Positions 1-7,818 of a stretch of DNA of 64,000 nucleotides are shown piece after piece; position 1 is the stretch's first letter; every line of letters starts with the position of its first letter. The position numbers and the translations under genes were made by a program. This DNA comes from Rothia mucilaginosa ATCC 25296 (GTDB lineage Bacteria; Actinomycetota; Actinomycetes; Actinomycetales; Micrococcaceae), in assembly GCF_000175615.1 (NCBI RefSeq), contig NZ_ACVO01000005.1:124001-188000 (forward strand), in the 5' to 3' direction. The notes beneath the pieces are model-generated. The model saw only the letters and a list, made by a program, of their open reading frames with translations, was not told where the DNA came from and made no database searches.

Positions 1-622
1 GCAGCGCACCGTCAAGGGTGAGGTTATTGCCTCGACCTTCGACCGTCCCGCTGAGGATCACACCACTGTTGCTGAGCTGGCTATTGAGCGTGCGAAGCGT
101 ATGGTGGAGCTCGGCTACGATGTGGTCGTGCTGCTGGACTCCATGACCCGCCTGGGCCGCGCATACAACCTGGCGGCTCCCGCATCCGGTCGTATCCTGT
201 CTGGTGGTGTGGATTCTGCCGCACTGTACCCTCCGAAGAAGTTCTTCGGCGCTGCCCGCAACATTGAAGAGGGCGGCTCGCTGACCATCCTGGCTACCGC
301 GCTGGTTGAGACCGGCTCGAAGATGGACGAAGTGATCTTCGAAGAGTTCAAGGGCACCGGTAACATGGAGCTGCGCCTGTCCCGTCAGCTGGCGGATAAG
401 CGTATCTTCCCGGCGGTTGATATTAATGCTTCTGGTACTCGCCGCGAGGAGAACCTGCTCTCCCCGGATGAGATTAAGATTATGTGGGGTCTGCGCCGTG
501 CCCTGGCGGGTATGGAACCCGAGCAGGCTCTGGGTGTTCTGACCAACCAGCTGCGTAAGACTGAAAGCAACGTGGAGTTCCTTCTGACGGTTCAGAAGAA
601 CGGTCTGCGTCTGGTCGACTAA
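1..622 (+). CDS. rho: Transcription termination factor Rho, C-terminal part (5' end outside window)
   Basis: The reading frame is open from base 2 to the TAA at 620-622, giving about 206 C-terminal residues. Rho is a hexameric RNA-dependent ATPase that ends transcription. The visible part carries the Walker B strand ([16 protein letters not shown]) and the R-loop region with the arginine finger ([17 protein letters not shown] ... SGTRREE), followed by the conserved C-terminal helices ending in GLRLVD. The N-terminal RNA-binding domain and Walker A lie upstream of the window. A strong hairpin follows directly. In mycobacteria rpmE lies between rho and prfA; it is not present here. Confidence 0.97.
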   Translation, partial: QRTVKGEVIASTFDRPAEDHTTVAELAIERAKRMVELGYDVVVLLDSMTRLGRAYNLAAPASGRILSGGVDSAALYPPKKFFGAARNIEEGGSLTILATALVETGSKMDEVIFEEFKGTGNMELRLSRQLADKRIFPAVDINASGTRREENLLSPDEIKIMWGLRRALAGMEPEQALGVLTNQLRKTESNVEFLLTVQKNGLRLVD

Positions 623-631
623 GGCTCGTAT

Positions 632-672
632 CTCACGCGCCCCACCTCCTCATTGTGGGTGGGGCGCGTGAG
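632..672 (+). terminator. Hairpin after rho
   Basis: A perfect 15-bp stem (632-646 with 658-672, arm CTCACGCGCCCCACC) and an 11-base loop sit 10 bases after the rho stop codon. The T-rich stretch behind it is weak (TTCGTTTTG), but position and stem strength fit an intrinsic terminator. Confidence 0.8.
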
Positions 673-765
673 CCGTTCGTTTTGTGCATCCCCGTTGTGA
701 GGGGTGTGAGATGTCTAGTGCCTGCCCGTGCGGCGTAAAGTGCGGGAGATGGAAGAGAGAACAGA

Positions 766-1848
766 ATGTTTGAATCTATTCAGGTTCTGCTGGATGAGCA
801 CGCTGACCTGCAGAATCAGCTGGCTGACCCCGCCGTGCAGGCGAATCAGGGTAAGGCACGCCGTGTGGGCCGCCGCTACGCGGAGCTGACCGGTATTGTG
901 ACTGCGTACAACAAGTACACTTCGCTGAAGGATGACCTTGAGGCTGCTCGCGAGATGGCTGATGAGGATCCGGATTTCGCGGCGGAGATTCCCGGTCTGG
1001 AGGAGGAGCTGGAGGTTGCTCAGGAGAAGCTGCGCCGCCTGCTGATTCCGCGTGACCCGGATGATGGCCGTAACGTCATTCTTGAGGTGAAGGCTGGTGC
1101 CGGTGGTGACGAGGCGGCTCTGTTCGCTGGTGACCTGCTGCGCATGTACATGCGTTACGCCGAGCACAAGGGCTGGAAGACTGAGATTATTTCTTCGACC
1201 AGCACCGATGTTGGCGGTTACAAAGACGCCCAGATTGCTATTAAGGGCTCCTCGAATGAGCCGGCTGAGGGCGTGTGGGCGCATCTGAAGTATGAGGGTG
1301 GCGTGCACCGTGTGCAGCGTGTTCCGGCGACTGAGTCTCAGGGCCGTATCCACACTTCTGCCGCTGGTGTTCTGGTGTTCCCCGAAGTGGACGAGCCGGA
1401 AGAAATCGAGATTAACCAGAATGACCTGAAGATTGACGTGTACCGTTCTTCGGGCCCCGGTGGTCAGTCGGTGAACACCACCGACTCGGCGGTGCGTATT
1501 ACCCACCTGCCGACCGGCATTGTGGTGGCGATGCAGAATGAGAAGTCTCAGCTGCAGAACCGTGAAGCTGCGATGCGCGTTCTGCGTGCGCGACTGCTGG
1601 CTCACCAGCAGGAGCAGATTGACGCTGAGAACGCGGCACACCGTGCTTCGCAGGTGCGTACCATGGACCGTTCGGAGCGTATCCGTACGTACAACTTCCC
1701 GGAGAACCGCATTGCGGATCACCGTACCGGCTACAAGGCGTACAACCTGGATGCCGTACTGAATGGTGACCTGGAGCCTGTGGTTCAGTCCGCTATTGAG
1801 ATGGACGAGGCGCACCGCCTCGCTCAGGTGGGCCAGGAACAGAAGTAA
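766..1848 (+). CDS. prfA: Peptide chain release factor 1 (RF1)
   Basis: This is a 360-residue class I release factor, the usual length for RF1. It reads UAA and UAG stop codons and triggers peptidyl-tRNA hydrolysis on the ribosome. The stop-codon-reading PAT tripeptide is at residues 187-189 ([10 protein letters not shown]), which marks RF1 rather than RF2, and the catalytic GGQ is at 232-234 inside [10 protein letters not shown]. The ATG at 766 follows a purine-rich GGAAGAGAGA. The gene is followed by prmC, whose product methylates the glutamine of this GGQ, a common pairing. Confidence 0.98.
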   Translation: MFESIQVLLDEHADLQNQLADPAVQANQGKARRVGRRYAELTGIVTAYNKYTSLKDDLEAAREMADEDPDFAAEIPGLEEELEVAQEKLRRLLIPRDPDDGRNVILEVKAGAGGDEAALFAGDLLRMYMRYAEHKGWKTEIISSTSTDVGGYKDAQIAIKGSSNEPAEGVWAHLKYEGGVHRVQRVPATESQGRIHTSAAGVLVFPEVDEPEEIEINQNDLKIDVYRSSGPGGQSVNTTDSAVRITHLPTGIVVAMQNEKSQLQNREAAMRVLRARLLAHQQEQIDAENAAHRASQVRTMDRSERIRTYNFPENRIADHRTGYKAYNLDAVLNGDLEPVVQSAIEMDEAHRLAQVGQEQK

Positions 1849-1899
1849 TTCTGTATTTGCCCGTGCCGATTCTTTGAAACGGTATGAGATGTTGGTGAG

Positions 1900-1928
1900 G
1901 GGGCTCGCCGCTACGGCGGTGGAGCCCC
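1900..1928 (+). terminator. Hairpin between prfA and prmC
   Basis: GGGGCTC at 1900-1906 pairs with GAGCCCC at 1922-1928, with an inner GCCG/CGGC pairing. There is only a short TTA behind it, so it may be an attenuating or mRNA-stabilising hairpin rather than a full terminator. Confidence 0.5.
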
Positions 1929-1982
1929 TTAGCCATATGCTGTGACAGGTTTTGAGCTGTTGAGAGAGCGTAAGGAGAGCTC

Positions 1983-2891
1983 ATGAAGGTGAATGTGCAC
2001 GACCCGCGCGGGGAAGAACTCGCGCAGGTACTCGCGCGCGCCACCGCGGCACTGGCGCAGGTGCCCAGCCCCCGCGTCGACGCCGAGCTACTCGCAGCGC
2101 ACCTGCTCTACGACGGCTCACGCTCACGCCTACAGCACGCCGCGCTCATGGGGGAGCGGCTCACCCCCGAACAGGTCGCAGAGTACGAGGCGCTGGTCGC
2201 CCGCCGCGCCTGCCGCGAACCGCTGCAGCACATCACCGGCTCCGCTCCCTTCTACCGCCTAGAACTGGCAGTCGGACCGGGCGTGTTCGTACCCCGCCCC
2301 GAGACCGAGCTACTCGTCGAAGAAGCTCTCAAAGTGCTGGCCCCACGCACCAATTCGGCAACCGGTCAGCTGCGCATCGTCGACCTGTGCACCGGCTCCG
2401 GGGCTATCGCCGCGGCAATCAAGAGCGAACTGCCGAACGCCCAGGTGTTCGCGGTGGAACTCTCCGAAGACGCCATCCCCTACACCCGCAAGAACCTGGA
2501 GCCGCTCGGCGTGCACCTGGTTCAGGGGGATGCCCTCACCGCCCTGCCCGAACTTGCCGGAACCTTCGACGCGGTGCTCTCGAACCCTCCGTACATTCCG
2601 CCGGCGAACGTACCCGCTGACCCGGAAGCCGCCCTGCACGACCCGGACATGGCACTGTACGGCGGGGGAGAGGACGGCATGCAGATGCCCTCCGCAATTG
2701 CCGCCCGCGCCTTCGAGCTTCTTATCCCCGGCGGCCTGTTCATTATGGAGCACGACGACACCCAGGAAGACGCCGTCGCCGAGCTGTTGGCGCGTGTCGG
2801 TTTCGAGGGCTGCTACCCGGTGCGTGACCTGAATAATCGTCCGCGTCATAGCGTCGGTTATAAACCGCGCCCACTAGAGCCTTTAGACTAG
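1983..2891 (+). CDS. prmC: Release factor glutamine methyltransferase PrmC/HemK
   Basis: This 302-residue protein is an S-adenosylmethionine-dependent methyltransferase that modifies the glutamine of the GGQ motif in RF1 and RF2. An N-terminal helical substrate-binding domain (about residues 1-100) is followed by a Rossmann fold with the SAM loop VDLCTGSGAIAAAIK. The diagnostic NPPY motif is at residues 201-204 (SNPPYIPP) and contacts the glutamine side chain. The ATG at 1983 has a clear AAGGAG ribosome-binding site. It lies between prfA and Sua5, the same order as in mycobacteria. Confidence 0.96.
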   Translation: MKVNVHDPRGEELAQVLARATAALAQVPSPRVDAELLAAHLLYDGSRSRLQHAALMGERLTPEQVAEYEALVARRACREPLQHITGSAPFYRLELAVGPGVFVPRPETELLVEEALKVLAPRTNSATGQLRIVDLCTGSGAIAAAIKSELPNAQVFAVELSEDAIPYTRKNLEPLGVHLVQGDALTALPELAGTFDAVLSNPPYIPPANVPADPEAALHDPDMALYGGGEDGMQMPSAIAARAFELLIPGGLFIMEHDDTQEDAVAELLARVGFEGCYPVRDLNNRPRHSVGYKPRPLEPLD

Positions 2892-3060
2892 TAGATGCAC
2901 CACCTAGCCCGTGCCGGGCTACGTGAAGGCAACGCGTCCGCCTCCTCAGCCAGCTCAGAGCCGGTGAAATATGGTGAACCCCCGGAAGAGTGCTTCCACA
3001 TGGCGCGTTGTGGGTGCCGGTGTCTCGCCGCATCCAGAAAAACATGAGAGAATAAGACCC

Positions 3061-4248
3061 GTGACTGCAAAGCTGTACCCCGTAACGACTGAAACTGAGA
3101 CCCGCGAGGCCATCGAAGCTGCCCGCGAGGCGCTGAAGGCGCACGACACGATTGTGATGCCCACCGATACCGTCTACGGTATTGCCGCCGATGCTTTCTC
3201 GCATCAGGGCGTTGCCAAACTGCTGGCAGATAAGGGCCGCGACCGCACCATGCCGCCGCCCGTGCTGATCTTTGATCTTGCTGCGCTCGCTGGCGTGGTC
3301 GACGACGTTCCGGACGATATTTACGATCTGGGTGGTCGCTTCTGGCCCGGCGCGCTGACTATGATTCTTCACGCGTACCCGTCGCTGAGCTGGGATTTGG
3401 GCGAGACTCGCGGTACTGTTGCCGTGCGTGTTCCCGATGATGAGTTCGCCCTGAAGCTGCTGACTGAGCACGGTCCGCTGGCGGTGTCGAGCGCGAACAA
3501 GACCGGTCAGGAAGCCGCTCTGGACGCACAGACCGCCATGGATTCCCTGGGCGAGGACGTTGCCGTGGTGATTGACGGTGGCGCTCGTCCTAAGCCGCTT
3601 GAGTCTGAGCCGAATGAGGACGGCGTGGTTGTGGTGACTGAGCGTGACCCGGCACCGTCCACGATTCTGGATTGCACCTCCTTCCCCTACGTGGTGGTTC
3701 GTGAGGGCGCAATTTCTGTGGAGGAGCTGCGCGAGGTCGTTCCGACCATTCTGACTCGTGCGGAGGCTGACGAGCAGGCGGCTCGTAAGGTTGAGGAAGC
3801 TGAGGCTGCTTCTTCTGCGTCGTCTGAGTCGACTCCTTCTGAGCGTGCTCTGGATGAGCAGGCTGACCTGGATGAGGCGTACGAGCAGTGGGACAGCACC
3901 CACACTGTGAGCGGTGAGCCTGCTCGTCGCGCTTCGGCGCCGGTTGCCGGTTCTGTCGCTGCGTCTCTGCTGGGCGCTACTTCGGCTCTGTCTTCTGCTT
4001 TCAGCACTGGCGTGGATCAGGAGCGTTCGCGCGGCTACCGTGACAACACTCCGAAGCCGGTTCGTGCGGATGAGCCCCAGACCCACCCGGTTCCTGCTGA
4101 TACTGCTCGCGCGCTGGTCTTTGGCGAGTCGAAGATTGAGACTGCCGCTAAGGATGAGGCTAAGTTGGCAGAGGCTAAGACTGAGGCTACCAAGACTGAA
4201 GCTGAGGCAAAGACCGAGCAGAAAGACGCCTCGGAGGATCACCTCTAA
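3061..4248 (+). CDS. Sua5/YciO/YrdC-type threonylcarbamoyl-AMP synthase with long C-terminal tail
   Basis: The enzyme makes threonylcarbamoyl-AMP from threonine, bicarbonate and ATP, the first step of the t6A37 tRNA modification. I chose the GTG at 3061 (395 residues): the family begins with KLYPVTT-like sequence there, and the upstream in-frame extension to 2971 looks non-coding. The catalytic domain (about 1-215) shows MPTDTVYGIAADAF, a lysine-rich KGRDRTMPPPVLI loop (family: KxR), the FWPGALTMI strand and SSANKTG. The last 170 or so residues are Glu, Ala, Ser and Thr rich with no recognisable domain, so the protein is nearly twice the bacterial TsaC length. Confidence 0.92.
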   Translation: MTAKLYPVTTETETREAIEAAREALKAHDTIVMPTDTVYGIAADAFSHQGVAKLLADKGRDRTMPPPVLIFDLAALAGVVDDVPDDIYDLGGRFWPGALTMILHAYPSLSWDLGETRGTVAVRVPDDEFALKLLTEHGPLAVSSANKTGQEAALDAQTAMDSLGEDVAVVIDGGARPKPLESEPNEDGVVVVTERDPAPSTILDCTSFPYVVVREGAISVEELREVVPTILTRAEADEQAARKVEEAEAASSASSESTPSERALDEQADLDEAYEQWDSTHTVSGEPARRASAPVAGSVAASLLGATSALSSAFSTGVDQERSRGYRDNTPKPVRADEPQTHPVPADTARALVFGESKIETAAKDEAKLAEAKTEATKTEAEAKTEQKDASEDHL

Positions 4249-4301
4249 ACCCCTGCGGGTTATAGCGCTCGGGCATAAATCTCGGAGCATAAAAACGTAT
4301 A

Positions 4302-4342
4302 GGGAACCCCCGATATATCGTTCAGATATATCGGGGGTTCCC
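4302..4342. terminator. Bidirectional terminator between convergent genes
   Basis: A perfect 17-bp stem (4302-4318 with 4326-4342) and a 7-base loop lie between the plus-strand Sua5 gene and the minus-strand epimerase gene. An A-rich stretch precedes it, and the AT-rich stem tops with CGATATAT. Confidence 0.85.
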
Positions 4343-4422
4343 TTGCGTTATGAGCCCTCTAGAGGCGCGCCACTAGGCTGTGTGCTTCAGGCCGTGCACC
4401 TCTAGGAGAGTACGCGCGCTAC

Positions 4423-5424
4423 CTAGTTCTTCTCGAAGCGGTGGTCCTTCTTCTTACCCAGCGCGGTGTGGGCATTGCGCAGTACTTCACGCACGCGCGG
4501 GGTGGGCAGAAGGTTGTTGTCACGTGCCCAGGAGTCGTCGATGCCCTGGCCAAACCACATGACCTCGACCTTACGCACGGATCCTGCGAACTTGTCATTC
4601 ATCAGTTCGGAGACGGTGTAGCCCGCCTTGACGGCTGCGCGGCAGAGCCACTCGGGCAGGCGGTGCGGGTGGCGGCGACCAGCATCCACGGATGCGGAGG
4701 CGACGGTTGCGCCTTCCCAGGGCTGCAGCACGATGGTGGGTAGCTCGCCGGGGAAGGTGCCGAGCATGACCACGAATTCTGCGAGGGCGTGCACGCTGGA
4801 AACCGGGGACTTGCCGGTGCCTGCACCCGCAACGGATGCGAAGGGGGAGGATGCCATCTTGGCGAAGAGTTCGGTGGTGCGTCGGCCGCGGCCCTGCACG
4901 CTGGTTGCGCGCAGGATGCACAGTTCGGGTGCGCAGTCGGGGTGCTCTTCGAGGAAGTAGTCCTGCAGGTCGAGCAGCGCTTCTTCGCCGAGTGCCTTGG
5001 AGAAGGAGTAGGCGCTGAACGGGTTGGTCTCTTCGGAAGCATCTAGCACGAGGCGCGGGCCCTGCACAGCTGCGGAGGAGAGGTGGATGACGCGGCGCAC
5101 ACCGGTACGCTGTGCAGCGATTGCAATCACTGCGGGTAGCAGGGCGTTTGCGCCGACGAGCGGAGGTAGATCCTGCATATTGGGCGCTGCGAGGCCCGCA
5201 GCGTTGACGACGACCTGCGCGCCTGCGAAGGCTTCTGCGAGGGAGTCGATGATGCCTTCAAGCTGGTCTGCTTCGTCGATGATGCTGTCTACGTCGAGGG
5301 CTCGGGTTGCGAGTCGAGGTGCCTCAATGGGGTCGACGCTGATACCTTCTGCGTTCAGACGCGCGACGATGGAGGAACCAACGAAGCCGCTGGCGCCAAT
5401 GACTTTCCACTTGGATTCGGACAT
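4423..5424 (-). CDS. NAD-dependent epimerase/dehydratase family protein (extended SDR)
   Basis: This 333-residue Rossmann-fold protein belongs to the extended short-chain dehydrogenase family that acts on nucleotide sugars. The nucleotide-binding glycine motif GASGFVGS is at residues 10-17, an NAAG motif follows (VVVNAAGLA), and SSAAVQGPR plus AYSFSKALGEE supply the catalytic Ser and YxxxK. The minus-strand ATG at 5424 follows GAGAGGTAAAAGAG. It diverges from the glycosyltransferase/CapD block, so a role in surface sugar synthesis is likely but the substrate cannot be read from the sequence. Confidence 0.85.
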   Translation of the reverse strand: MSESKWKVIGASGFVGSSIVARLNAEGISVDPIEAPRLATRALDVDSIIDEADQLEGIIDSLAEAFAGAQVVVNAAGLAAPNMQDLPPLVGANALLPAVIAIAAQRTGVRRVIHLSSAAVQGPRLVLDASEETNPFSAYSFSKALGEEALLDLQDYFLEEHPDCAPELCILRATSVQGRGRRTTELFAKMASSPFASVAGAGTGKSPVSSVHALAEFVVMLGTFPGELPTIVLQPWEGATVASASVDAGRRHPHRLPEWLCRAAVKAGYTVSELMNDKFAGSVRKVEVMWFGQGIDDSWARDNNLLPTPRVREVLRNAHTALGKKKDHRFEKN

Positions 5425-5853
5425 CTCTTTTACCTCTCACGAGCCCGCGTACGTTGCGGGGAAAAATGGGGTCATTTCAACTTTCCCATATTTGAACAGT
5501 TTATGGGGAATTTGTGGGGTTTTATTCGGCCTCTGGTCGTTTTTTCGCACGGGGTGCACAGCGCAAACACAGGCTGTGAAGCTGATAGCTTGATAGACAC
5601 CCAAAACTGGGTGTGCCGGTACGTCCGCTATGCGGATAAATCAACTGAATTCGGTTGTTTATTTGTCATAAAGTGCGTCTTTTGGGGTGATGGTTCACTC
5701 TCTAGTGGAGACCGCAGGTAGAATGTTTTCTTTGAGTGATATATCCACACGGTTGAATGCCGCGGGCGCGAGAAACACCAGAAGCGCCCTGTACGGTATG
5801 GGTGTATCGCGTACCGGCTGATTCAGGCGCATCGCGCCGCGGAGGGAGAACTT
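5425..5853. other. Divergent intergenic region upstream of the epimerase and glycosyltransferase genes
   Basis: About 430 bases without a gene. It is visibly AT-richer than the flanks. A possible plus-strand promoter is TTCACT (5694-5699) and TAGAAT (5719-5724) with a long 19-base spacer. The downstream end carries the strong ribosome-binding site GGAGGGAGA for the gene at 5854. No repeat or small gene was found. Confidence 0.4.
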
Positions 5854-7818
5854 ATGGCAGAAAAGTACAGCGACGTGACCGCTTTTGCCCAGCCTTCTTC
5901 CGATCAGTCTTCTTCTCACGATTCTTTGAACGAGTACCCCCGCACGGTCGCCGTGGTGGTGACTTATAACCGTGAGGACCTGCTGCCGAAGACCCTTGCT
6001 GGTATCGCTTCTGGTGAGCGTGTGCCTGCGGCGGTGGTAATCGTTGATAACGCCTCCACGGACGGTACTGCCGAGTATTTGCGCGCCCTCGACTATGAGC
6101 TGCCGGTGGATTGCATCCGTCTGGAGAGCAATATGGGCGGCGCTGGCGGTTTCGCGGTGGGTATTGACCGCGCCCTGGAATGCCATAACCCGGATCTGGT
6201 ATGGGTTATGGATGATGACACCGAGCCGACCGAGAACACCCTGTCGGAAGCGGTTGCCGCCTGGCTGAACTATTCGCCGGTGCCTTCGCAGCGCCCCGCG
6301 GTGGTGGCCTCTCGTGTGGTGTGGACGAACGGCGAGGACCACCCGATGAACACTCCGCGCACGATGTTTGCGGCGGGGGAGCAACGTCATGCTCGTGCGC
6401 AGGCGGTGGGTGCCCGTCCGATTCGTAGCGCCTCGTTCGTGTCGATTCTGATGGATGCGCAGGCGATTCGCCGCAACGGCGGCCTGCCCATTGCTGAGTT
6501 CTTCATTTGGAATGATGACTTCGAGTTTTCGACTCGTCTGATTCATCACCGTGACGGCATTGCGGTTCCTTCCTCCGTGGCTAAGCACCACACGAAGACT
6601 TTTGGCACGACGAATGCTGACCCGGGCCCGCGTTTCTATAACGATGTGCGTAATAAGCTGTGGGTCTTTACCCGTTCGCGTACCCTGAACCCGCTGGAGA
6701 AGCTGCTGTACGGTGGCTCGTCGGCGCGCCTGTGGATTTCTACTGTTCTGCGCACTGATGACCGCCACACCTACCTGGGGTATTTCCTCAATGGTGTGCG
6801 TGATGGCTTGCGCGCGCCTCGCCCTAATGCTCAGGTGCTTGAGGGTGTTTACCCGCTGACCTTCCCCGGCCGCTACGGTGTGCCGGCTACTGCTAGCGCC
6901 GTTGAATCTGAGAAGGCGCGCAGTTGCGTGAGCTCTGTACCCGATTTCTCGGTGCTGATGAGCGTGTACGCGAAGGAGAACCCCGCCTATCTGGATCAGG
7001 CGTTGGAGTCGAATCTTCTGAACCAGACGGTGCGTCCTTCCGAGCTGGTTTTGGTGAAGGATGGTCCGCTGACCCCCGAGCTGGATGCCGTGGTGGATCG
7101 CTGGGTTCAGCATGCCGAGAATCTGGATTGCCCGCCGATTCAGGTGGTGGATCTGGCTCAGAATGTTGGTTTGGCGGAGGCGCTGAATGCCGGTCTGCAG
7201 GCGTGTTCGTATGAGCTGGTGGCTCGTGCTGATTCTGATGATCTGTCTGAGCCGACTCGTTTTGCGCGTCTGATTCCTGCCCTGGTGCAGGGTGGCTACA
7301 CGGTGCTGGGCTCTGCCATGCTTGAGGTGAATGAGAGCAATACTGCGGTGGAGTCGACTCGCGAGGCGATTGTTGATTCCGAGCGTCTGCTGCGCGCGAT
7401 GGATTCGCGCAACCCGATTTATCACCCGTCCGTGGCGTTCGTGAAGAGCGCCGTGCAACAGCTGGGCGGTTACGAGTTCGTGCCCGGCGCTGAGGATTGG
7501 TGGCTGTGGATGCGTCTGCGCGATGCCGGCTACCGTCTCGGCAATATCCCCGAGGCGCTAGTGCGTTACCGTGTGGGTGCGGGCGCGTACACGAAGCGCG
7601 GGGGAGTGGACGCCTGGTTGCAGGATGTGGCGATTCAGCGTCGACTGTACACCGGTCACAGTATTTCTAAGCTTCAGTGGGCTCAGAATATGGCGGTGCG
7701 TAGTGTGTACCGTTTTGTTCCTGAGCAGGCGCGCCGTTCGGCGTTTCGTGCGTTGTCGTCTTTGACGGCTCGTGCTTCTTCTCGTTCTTCTGGTACCGCA
7801 TCTGAAGGAGGCATGTAG
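5854..7818 (+). CDS. Double-domain family 2 glycosyltransferase
   Basis: This 654-residue protein carries two complete GT2 (GT-A fold) modules in one chain. The first (about residues 29-330) opens with TVAVVVTYNREDLL and IVDNASTDGT and has the metal-binding DDD at 120-122 (WVMDDDTEP); it resembles GlfT2/rhamnosyltransferase-type enzymes. The second (about 365-630) opens with DFSVLMSVYAKENPAYL and has DSDD at 460-463 (ARADSDDLSEP). It probably adds two successive sugars of a surface polysaccharide, using nucleotide-sugar donors at the inner membrane face. No membrane segment is visible. Its stop codon overlaps the GTG start of the next gene by one base (TAGTG), so the two are translationally coupled. 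Confidence 0.9.
   Translation: MAEKYSDVTAFAQPSSDQSSSHDSLNEYPRTVAVVVTYNREDLLPKTLAGIASGERVPAAVVIVDNASTDGTAEYLRALDYELPVDCIRLESNMGGAGGFAVGIDRALECHNPDLVWVMDDDTEPTENTLSEAVAAWLNYSPVPSQRPAVVASRVVWTNGEDHPMNTPRTMFAAGEQRHARAQAVGARPIRSASFVSILMDAQAIRRNGGLPIAEFFIWNDDFEFSTRLIHHRDGIAVPSSVAKHHTKTFGTTNADPGPRFYNDVRNKLWVFTRSRTLNPLEKLLYGGSSARLWISTVLRTDDRHTYLGYFLNGVRDGLRAPRPNAQVLEGVYPLTFPGRYGVPATASAVESEKARSCVSSVPDFSVLMSVYAKENPAYLDQALESNLLNQTVRPSELVLVKDGPLTPELDAVVDRWVQHAENLDCPPIQVVDLAQNVGLAEALNAGLQACSYELVARADSDDLSEPTRFARLIPALVQGGYTVLGSAMLEVNESNTAVESTREAIVDSERLLRAMDSRNPIYHPSVAFVKSAVQQLGGYEFVPGAEDWWLWMRLRDAGYRLGNIPEALVRYRVGAGAYTKRGGVDAWLQDVAIQRRLYTGHSISKLQWAQNMAVRSVYRFVPEQARRSAFRALSSLTARASSRSSGTASEGGM

Noticed and set aside
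3914-4405. Plus-strand frame over the tail of Sua5
   Set aside because: Out-of-frame reading of the repetitive tail; Arg and Leu rich, without a ribosome-binding site.
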